Assembly (NCBI GenBank): GCA_958295665.1
Contig: OY282558.1
Span: forward strand, 189,046,633-189,110,632
From: Tipula vernalis
Lineage: Eukaryota; Arthropoda; Insecta; Diptera; Tipulidae
Reading direction: 5' to 3'
DNA length: 64,000 nucleotides
Made by a program: the position numbers and the translations under genes. Within the stretch, counting starts at the first letter, position 1. Every line of letters begins with the position of its first letter. Shown one piece after another: positions 56,740 through 64,000 of the stretch. The notes below the pieces were generated by a model, which was not told where the DNA came from, did no database searches, and saw nothing but the letters and a program-made list of their open reading frames with translations.

Positions 56740-59430
56740 CGTTTGACCTTCCTAGGCGTACTGGAAACTGGAATGCGATCAGATGAGTATATCTACCTAA
56801 GAACCACTAACCGTGTTCCATTGCATAATCCCTCTTTTATTGCTAGATCTCGCGACAACCTAATTCTACAGGGTGACTGACACGAAGTGTTACCAAAACA
56901 AAACGCCACAGAATTTTTTATTTTTTGATGAATTTTATTGAATCAAAGTAAAAAATGTTCACAAATATTTAAATTTTCGAATTGCATTAGCAGTTTTCGA
57001 TTTGGCCACCCTTAGCCGCGATTATGATTAATTCTATTATTGACAGCAATAACAGTCTGAAGTTGGTAACACTTCGTGTCAGTCACCCTGTACAACCCTT
57101 TTTTAATTTAAAGCAATATGGTGGTAATCCTGATGGATTAATTGAGTTAAGATAGTCCACTGGAAAATTAACTTCATTGTTTTCATCATTAGAGCCGTCA
57201 TCTGTCTTAACTGAGTCAATTGCATAGTAACATATTTCATTTGAAATAAGTTTTTCAAGAACGTTTTCATTTATTAGTCGAACATGTTCATTTTTCGGAC
57301 ACAAAATTGCGCGTTTTGATATAGATGCAAAATCATTTGTAGTAAAAGATGAACCAAAAATATCGGTAAGAGATCATCAGAAATATAACCTGAAGTTATT
57401 GGAATAGAGAAGTGTGATTTTTTTAGTGTGTGAGGTATCAAAACTCTTTCCATCACCAATATTCAAAAGCCAACTACTAAAATATGGATCACTTATTGTT
57501 CTCACTTGAAAGTGTTGCCATAAATGGGACTTTTTTATGGTTGTATTTATAATTAATACACGCTTCCCTCTTCTAACAACAGGTAACACTTGCCGAAAAT
57601 CTCCTCCTAAGATTATTACATTTCGATGATTACATTGCGAAATATTAAGTATACAATTTGAATTGCTATGAATGAAGCCATTGGAGCTTCATCCCATGTA
57701 ACACAATCAATAGATTTTTAAAACTCGCGTTGTTTGCGAGTAAGCTGTGGGAACTTCACGGCGTTCATATTTAGAGGCAATGAAAATATGGATGGCATGT
57801 CATTCCTTTGGGTAAAAGAGTTGCTGCTATTCCTGTCCTGACACATAATACATTTCTATTTTTCGCATCGATTTTTTGAATTAACACTCGATATAAAAAT
57901 GTTTTTCCACTTCCACCAGGTCCATCTAAATAAAAATACTTTTGAGAAGGACGAAAATATTATGAAAGCTGGGACATACTGATCATTGTTAAGTAATTCC
58001 CACAGATTAGTTTCAGTTGTTCATTAGCCAGTGGTAGTTTGATTTGTTCTTTTAACCCTTGATAAATTAAATCTTCTAGAAGATTGTTCTTAAAATTATT
58101 AAAAAGTTCTATAGCATCAGAAGGATTGCAATAGCACAGTATAGTGATGAATAATGGTTGTAGTGACTTTGGCAAAATATGAATGCTAGCCTCTGATCAA
58201 CAATTATGCAACTCAACGCTTTCATTAAGTAGGCCTCGTGCCTAAGTAGAATTTAATTCAAAGAAGGCGGTTAAAGTTGTGGCCTTAGCAGACTCTCTTC
58301 TTAAAGCATTTTCAATGTCATCTTTGGTGAAAAATATTAACTGACCATCTTGTAAATAAACAGATAGTGTAATAACACTATGGGATTGGCCATGAATTGG
58401 ATGCTCCTGGATATGACAAGCAGCTTCCTGCGAACTAATATATCGACAATTCAAGTATTGATTTATTTCATCATATTCTACAACATTGCCTGCATTGTTT
58501 GTAGAATTAACCGCAACTCCAACATTTGTGTTGTGTATATACTTTATTGCTTTGACTGTCGAGCAAAGCTCAATGTTTATATGCGCGTTATATTTTAGAC
58601 TCAGAAAGGGATTATAAGGAACAACATAGCGGTTATCAATTATTATATTCGATCGTGATCTTGGTTAATTTTCTAAATAAGTAGGAATTCGTCGCCTGTA
58701 CTTTGGATACGTCATCTATAGATACGTCAGTCTCACTGCAGTAACTTTTTGGGAATTGTTTTGAACATTTTCCACCAACCATACAAATACAATTTTTGTT
58801 CAGTTCTCCACAAGGACTATGAATATTTTCAGCGCAAATTATGTTGTTAATATCATCGGCTGTTCTAAATTTAACCTCATTCTTAAGCATAAATAAACAA
58901 TGCGCGAATGTTAATCCACGTTTTTGATGTTCAACATCTAGAGATTCAACTCTACTGTAGCAATAAGCTAAATATTGCTGCAATAGTTTCCCACCATAAT
59001 GCAAAGGATTAAAATCGTTGAAACGGTTATGGGAATAAAATTGTGTTGTTGTAATTTTGTTTCGGATTGTAGTGATATTTTCCCATAGTAGCTGTCCAGA
59101 AAAGGGAAAAAATGGGAAATATCATTGAATCAAGGTGTTTGGATAATGGATTAATTCTTTTCATGGGTCTAGAGTCTAGAGTCAGCGGGATGCACAGCAA
59201 AATCGAATGTACCTGATATATTACCAAACATCATCAATATTTGTTGGAACATTATAAACACGTTGATTATCGTGTAAATTTCTTGTAAAAATGAATGATA
59301 CATTATTTATAGGACGACCATTTAGGGTAGCACCAGCAACTTCTTTTTGATAAACATTTCGTTTTTTGTTAGACATCATAGCATAAGGAGAATTTTGAAG
59401 AATGGTAGAAATGATTTTCATAGATAACTA
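56740..59430 (-). pseudogene. Helitron RepHel protein, second copy, broken by MITE
   Basis: From high to low: NDNQRVYNVPTNIDDV-like part (59270-59220), LHYGGKLLQQYLAYCYSRVE and KRGLTFAHCLFML (59004-58890; the Rep HUH motif is normally HAH, here FAH), GKCSKQFPK (58770), NCRYISSQEAACHIQEHPIH and TLTAFFELNST (58454-58242), PKSLQPLFITILCYCNP (58175), helicase Walker A GPGGSGKTFLY (57890-57930), GGDFRQVLPVVRRGKRV (57612-57560), CPKNEHVRLINENVLEKLIS and NPSGLPPYCFKLKKGC (57304-57095). After the MITE the reading resumes with RDLAIKEGLCNGTRLVVLR (56868-56800) and ends in decay near 56740. Rolling-circle transposition protein; many stops and shifts. Confidence 0.85.
56869..57090. mobile_element. 222-bp Tc1/mariner MITE
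   Basis: Ends CAGGGTGACTGACACGAAGT...ACTTCGTGTCAGTCACCCTG are perfect inverted repeats of at least 26 bp, flanked by TA on both sides (56867-56868 and 57091-57092). The interior, on the minus strand, reads IIIAAKGGQIEN, like the last residues of a Tc1/mariner-type transposase, so it is probably an internal-deletion derivative of a coding element. It interrupts the Helitron helicase. Confidence 0.9.
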
Positions 59431-60949
59431 AGTCATAGATAAATAACCGTGCATAAGCGATACCTCTACAGCGATCGTGGTAATTTTCTGAATTTAAACC
59501 GAAGAGCATACAGACATACCGATAGACAGATACCACTTCGAAACCTAATTTTTCGGGCTCAGTGGACATAAAAATTTTCATGATTGATAATTTAGTTTTA
59601 TTATTTCTTCAATTAATATTTGTTGCTAATATCCAAAATTTGTATGTGATTATATTTTCAAAAACATGCATATAAGAATAAATTTTGAAATTAACATAGT
59701 TGATTAAATCCACTGGTAAAGAAACACAATAAATCCAAAACTCCGCCCAACTATTGAATTATGTGTTTATAATTTTCCGGTTGGTTTGTTTTGTATCCAA
59801 CTTCATATGAAGCTCAGGATAAAATTATCAAAAAGAGCAAAACATCATTATAACCATACTATAATTCCATACTAAAAAAAATACGTTTTTGTAAAGAGCT
59901 TTCATGGATTAACTGTTTTTAAAATAAAAAAAATTAGTAAAGTCGGAATAATTGTAAAACAAGGTGATATGACACTGATTACAAAGTACTAACCAACCCT
60001 AACATTCATGTAAATCGTATTTTTCAACACAACATTTCATAAATGTTTCGCTGTTCACCTCTAATTTGTTCTGCATTGTATTAACTATATTTTAATATTT
60101 TTATAAAATGCTCTCTCGGATTATCTTGTTTCACAATTTTGCTGTTTTGTATGCTTGATGAAAAAATTGAATTTACATAATGCAACGACATTTCAATTTT
60201 GTTTTCTCTCTGCACATTGTAGCAAATAGAAATAAAAGGTAACATCTTGTAAGTTACCATATTTAGACCGACAGAACAAAAAATTATTTCTGAAATTTTC
60301 AATATTTGTCACAGTATAAATTAGCATTCTATAACTAAGTAATTTTACAACTTAATTTGGTCTCGTTAATAAATTTTTTGCTGGGAAAATTCCGTTCATT
60401 TTTAATTTGTACTTCAAATTTTTTTTGTAATTTCTACATACATAAATTCTTAACTTGTTCAACTGGTTCAAATCTGTTTTAAATTTAAAAAAAGGCAGTG
60501 GTCTAATTTTTAGAAAATGCAAAAACCATTCCTGTGGCTATTAAATATTTTCGTAGGACATGCTCAACCATTTATTCTCGGTTCTGCATTCATAGAAATA
60601 AAAATGCTCTTAGGTTCTGATCAATATTTAGATTTAGAAGAAAATTAGCTAAACTCGTCTGAATTCGGGCTGGGTTGTATTGCTGGGTTGATTTATTTAT
60701 AATACACGTTTTGCTTAACTGAAGTTTACCCCTTTTGCGAGATTTTATAGAGATTGTAATAGAGTTGCAAGATTTTCGTTTTATTTGAGGCCATTCAAAT
60801 GAATCACGTTCTGTTTCATCTACTTTTGAACGATGGCCCGAATATGCCCACAAAATTCAACCTGAGTAAACCAATTAGTTGTCTTACACATGGAGGATAT
60901 TTATGTTAAGAACAAATATTCTGAGTTTTTTCCAAAAAATACCGTTTAG
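59431..60949. other. AT-rich region, no confident gene
   Basis: Minus-strand frames 59369-59581, 60081-60302 and 60590-60853 are open but not recognised; the first may be the upstream end of the Helitron gene. Nothing else seen. Confidence 0.4.
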
Positions 60950-62330
60950 AGTTGAAAAGCTACGATAAGTGAAAACTCTTAAAAGTAAAAGTTCTTGACA
61001 TTTCTTGCAAATACATGATTAATGCTCTGAAACATTTTTAACGAAAATAGAATTTATGAACAAATTATCAAGCTTAAAGCCCATTGAAAATAAATACTCT
61101 AAGTTAATCCTAAAATACCACATTCTTTAAAAAATCAAATTTAAAAGTCAAATAGTTTGGTTTGAAAAGCTCTTAAAACTAAAAGCTCTTAATAATTTAC
61201 ATTGAGCACAAATATTCTAAATCCTACTCAAAATAACGTTATCTTTGGTAATATCAAATTTCGAGGTAAAATGCTTTGTTTAAAAAGCTTTAATAAGTGA
61301 AAGCTCTTAAAAGGAAAGCTCTTATCAATTTTTTCAAATACATAATTTAAGCTCATCAAATATTTGATTAAAAACATGAAATTATTAAAAAGCTTAACCC
61401 AAAAAGTATGAATTAATATTAAGCTTAACGCTTATTGAAAACCAATATTCTAAATTTATTCCAAAATCCTACATAATTTCCTTTAAAGTTTAATCTATCA
61501 ATTTCAGAATAAAAAGTAAATGATTTGGGTTAAAAAGCTTCGATACCTGAAACATTCTTAAACTAAAAGTCAACAATTTTTTCAAATCCATAATTTATGT
61601 TCATAAAACATTTTAACAAAAACCTCAAATTATGAAAAACCTCACTAATGTTAAGTTCAAACCGAAAAAGTATAGATTAATTTTGAAATACACTTTCTAA
61701 ATTTATCCCAAAATTTCGTTACAAAAGGAACAATTTTGGAATAAATTGTTTAAAATGTTTAGTGAAAGCTCTTAAAACTAAAAGCTTTTGAAACTTTTTG
61801 CAAATACATATTTTTTGCGCATAAAACATTAAACAAAAACCTTAAATTAATAAAAGGCTCATAAATGTTAAGTTAAAACCCGAAAGATATAAATTAATAT
61901 TAAGCTTCAAGCTCATTGAATTCTAAATTTAGTCTAAATTACCACTTTACTTTAGAATATCAAATTTTAGAGTTAAATGGTTTGGTTTGACAATCTTTCA
62001 AAACTAAAAGCTCTTGATGATTGATGATTAACTTTAAGAACAATTATTCTAAGTTTTAGCCAAAATTCCGTCACCCTTTGTAAAATCATTTTTATAAGTA
62101 AAATGGTTTAATTAAAAAAGCTTTGATAATTGAAAGCTTAGAAAAATAAAATTTCTTGATTTTTGCAAATACATGCATAGAACAATTTAGCAAATACCTA
62201 AAATTATGAAAAAGGGTCAAATTTAAAAGTTAGATTAAAATCCAAACTTGTTGAAATTAATTATCAAACTTAAAACTAATTGATAATTTTTGGAAATACA
62301 TATTTTATGCTTATACAATTTTTCACCAAA
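60950..62330. repeat. Degenerate AT-rich tandem array
   Basis: The block AAAAGCT...TAAGTGAAAGCTCTTAAAA, followed by GCAAATACATAATTTATGCTC and AAAACATTTTAACAAAAACC, recurs at about 60956, 61168, 61286, 61532, 61755, 61985 and 62116. Spacings are near 230 bp, with shorter ones near 120 bp. Copies are diverged with many indels. Confidence 0.7.
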
Positions 62331-63094
62331 ATTTACGGATAATTCAATATTTGAGAACTTTCTAGAATATTCTAGATATGCTAGATGCTTTATGGATATG
62401 TTTAGAAATCAGATATTTTTAAATAATGCGAGACTAGACAATAGGAAGGAATGAGTATTTCACTAAGAGCTTTACTTGTTCATAGGTATGTGGGGGCCCA
62501 CAAAAATGTTTCGAGGAACCGAAATTTGTAGTTACGCCACTGCTGTAGAATTGAATTTCCAATGGATTTAGGATCCTTAAAAAGCAATTAAGCACTAAAG
62601 ACATCTTAAAACAAGGGAATTAACTTATATACAATAATTTTCTAACATGGTTGTATAATCTTGGGCCTTTCCAAGATTCCAGCCAATTTCGTCGAAGATG
62701 ATTAAATCAAAAAAAACTTTGCCAAGCACTTTATTTCACCGTGGCGACTAATTTATTTTATTCAATTTATGATATTTATAAAAATGCATTGATTTTTGAA
62801 AGCAAAATAATTTATTGGATGTTACTTCTCCAATATTCGATATGCAATTGATTTTATTTTACGTTAACAAACTAGAAATTAACAATTAATTACGTCATGG
62901 ATATAACGCAAACCCAAATCAGGAGATTTAATGGTTTGAACGTTATATAAACAAAAATATGATAATTATGTATGTACGGATGTTAAATGAGGGTGACCAA
63001 AAAGTTTTAAATGCAATATGTAATAATAAAAATAAAAATGAATGATTTTGAAATTAAAGAATAATAAAGTATAATAAAAATTAAATTACGAAGA
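62331..63094. other. AT-rich, possibly 3' LTR of BEL/Pao element
   Basis: Directly follows the BEL pol stop on the minus strand, where a 3' LTR would be expected. A purine-rich stretch CAAGGCGGGGATGATGA (minus, 63114-63098) could be the polypurine tract. Without the 5' LTR the borders cannot be set. Confidence 0.3.
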
Positions 63095-64000
63095 TTATTC
63101 ATCATCCCCGCCTTGAATGCTTCCAGCTTTCAACATCGATTCCGTACCCATCGACGGAAAAGGACAGATTTTGGTAACTGGCCTTTTTATAGTTTTCCCT
63201 TGAGTTTTTAGAGTGACCACCCTAACCAATTTATCGCTTCCCGGATGAACCTCCAACACACGACCCATTTTCCACCTCAGAGGTGGCAGATTGTCATCCT
63301 TTACGAGAACGAGTTCTCCGACATCAATGTTCCGCGATGATGTTGACCATTTTCTGCGATGCTGCATCCCTAGCAGGTACTCATTAGTCCAACGCGACCA
63401 GAAGTGCTGATGTAATTGCTGAACATGGCGCCACCGTTTTAAATACGGCACCATACTTGCCGTGAGAGGTCGTCCGACTAGAAAATGCCCGGGAGTAATT
63501 GCCTCCAGATCGTTCGGGTCTGATGATAGTGGGGTCAATGGCCGTGAATTTAATACAACTTCCACTTGCTTAAATGCTGTATTCATCTCTTCATACGTTA
63601 AGGATGAGTCCCCCATTATCCAACGTAAATGGTGCTTCGCGGATTTTACGGCAGCTTCGTAGATCCCACCGAAATGTGGGGCCAATGGTGGAGCAAAACG
63701 CCAATTTATCATACCGTCTTGACATATGCGCAGAATCCCGTCGTTACAATGTTGAGTTTTGAATAACTGGTACAACTCGTGTAAGGAAGAATTTGCTCCT
63801 ACAAAATTCGTACCATTATCACAAAATATGTTTTTGCACATACCTCTTGTTGAAATGAATCTCTTCAGAGCTCCAACAAATGCATCTGAAGACAGGTCTG
63901 ACACCAGTTCCAAATGAACTGCTTTTATCGCCAGACATACGAATATGGCTAAATATCCTTTTGTTGGCCCCTTGCCTCGTATTTTGTGGTGTATAAAGAA
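63095..64000 (-). CDS. BEL/Pao integrase and C-terminal domain, 5' partial
   Basis: Open from the window edge to the stop at 63095-63097, about 300 codons. It has LAIKAVHLELVSDLSSDAF (first catalytic region), NIFCDNGTNFVGANSSLHEL (second Asp), APHFGGIYEAAVKSAKHHLR (catalytic Glu), VVLNSRPLTPLSSDP, ITPGHFLVGRPLTAS, and the DUF5641-type end LVLVKDDNLPPLRWKMGRVL...VTLKTQGKTIKRPVTKICP, finishing in GGDDE as BEL/Pao pol proteins often do. No break in the visible part, so this is the best-preserved frame of the window and perhaps part of an intact element beyond position 64000. The enzyme inserts the element's cDNA into the chromosome. Confidence 0.9.
   Translation of the reverse strand, partial: FFIHHKIRGKGPTKGYLAIFVCLAIKAVHLELVSDLSSDAFVGALKRFISTRGMCKNIFCDNGTNFVGANSSLHELYQLFKTQHCNDGILRICQDGMINWRFAPPLAPHFGGIYEAAVKSAKHHLRWIMGDSSLTYEEMNTAFKQVEVVLNSRPLTPLSSDPNDLEAITPGHFLVGRPLTASMVPYLKRWRHVQQLHQHFWSRWTNEYLLGMQHRRKWSTSSRNIDVGELVLVKDDNLPPLRWKMGRVLEVHPGSDKLVRVVTLKTQGKTIKRPVTKICPFPSMGTESMLKAGSIQGGDDE

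Overview
This window is repeat-dominated, AT-rich insect chromatin, most likely from a higher fly (Brachycera, probably Calyptratae). The basis is the repertoire of mobile elements: a LOA-like non-LTR retrotransposon with a DUF4780-type ORF1, an errantivirus, a P-like/THAP transposase with introns, Harbinger, Tc1, mariner, Helitron, Penelope-like and BEL/Pao pieces. I see no convincing ordinary host gene. Almost every coding region is a mobile-element gene, and nearly all carry frameshifts or stops.

Layout. 1-1103: 3' end of a Helitron/Pif1-like helicase. 1928-5771 (minus): a compact two-gene DNA-transposon-like unit, a spliced SAM-domain protein followed 31 nt later by a C2H2 zinc-finger transposase-like protein with a D-MHDLFEGV motif. 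10603-21437: a three-level nest, in which an AT-rich foldback element was split by a minus-strand LOA-like retrotransposon (12-bp target duplication), itself split in ORF1 by a full-length plus-strand copy of the same family (10-bp target duplication). Both copies end in (CCTAA)n. 25284-31433 (minus): a decayed four-exon P-like transposase gene, with a long TA microsatellite and a foldback MITE in its introns. 32270-34653: ATCATACC-type array and inverted repeats bracketing a Jockey/CR1-like reverse transcriptase relic. 35010-36000: BEL/Pao fragments. 38835-46495: an almost complete, inactivated errantivirus with both LTRs, ATAT target duplication, gag, pol and env. 47456-50558: a Harbinger element with two convergent genes meeting at a perfect hairpin, inserted in a satellite-like repeat that also contains a Gypsy fragment. 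52240-56660: a graveyard of Tc1, mariner, Penelope-like and non-LTR pieces. 56740-59430 (minus): a second Helitron whose helicase is split by a 222-bp Tc1/mariner MITE. 60950-62330: degenerate tandem repeats. 63095-64000 (minus): BEL/Pao integrase running off the window.

How the genes work together: within each element the genes form known partnerships (gag-pol-env; Harbinger transposase plus Myb-like protein; LOA ORF1 plus ORF2). The SAM-domain/zinc-finger pair at 1928-5771 looks like an analogous two-protein transposition system that I cannot assign firmly to a named superfamily, and is the most interesting candidate here. The env signal-peptide exon in the errantivirus leader, the 31-bp hairpin between the Harbinger genes and the telomere-like tails of the LOA copies are the other main points. 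All family assignments were made by reading motifs; no database search was possible.
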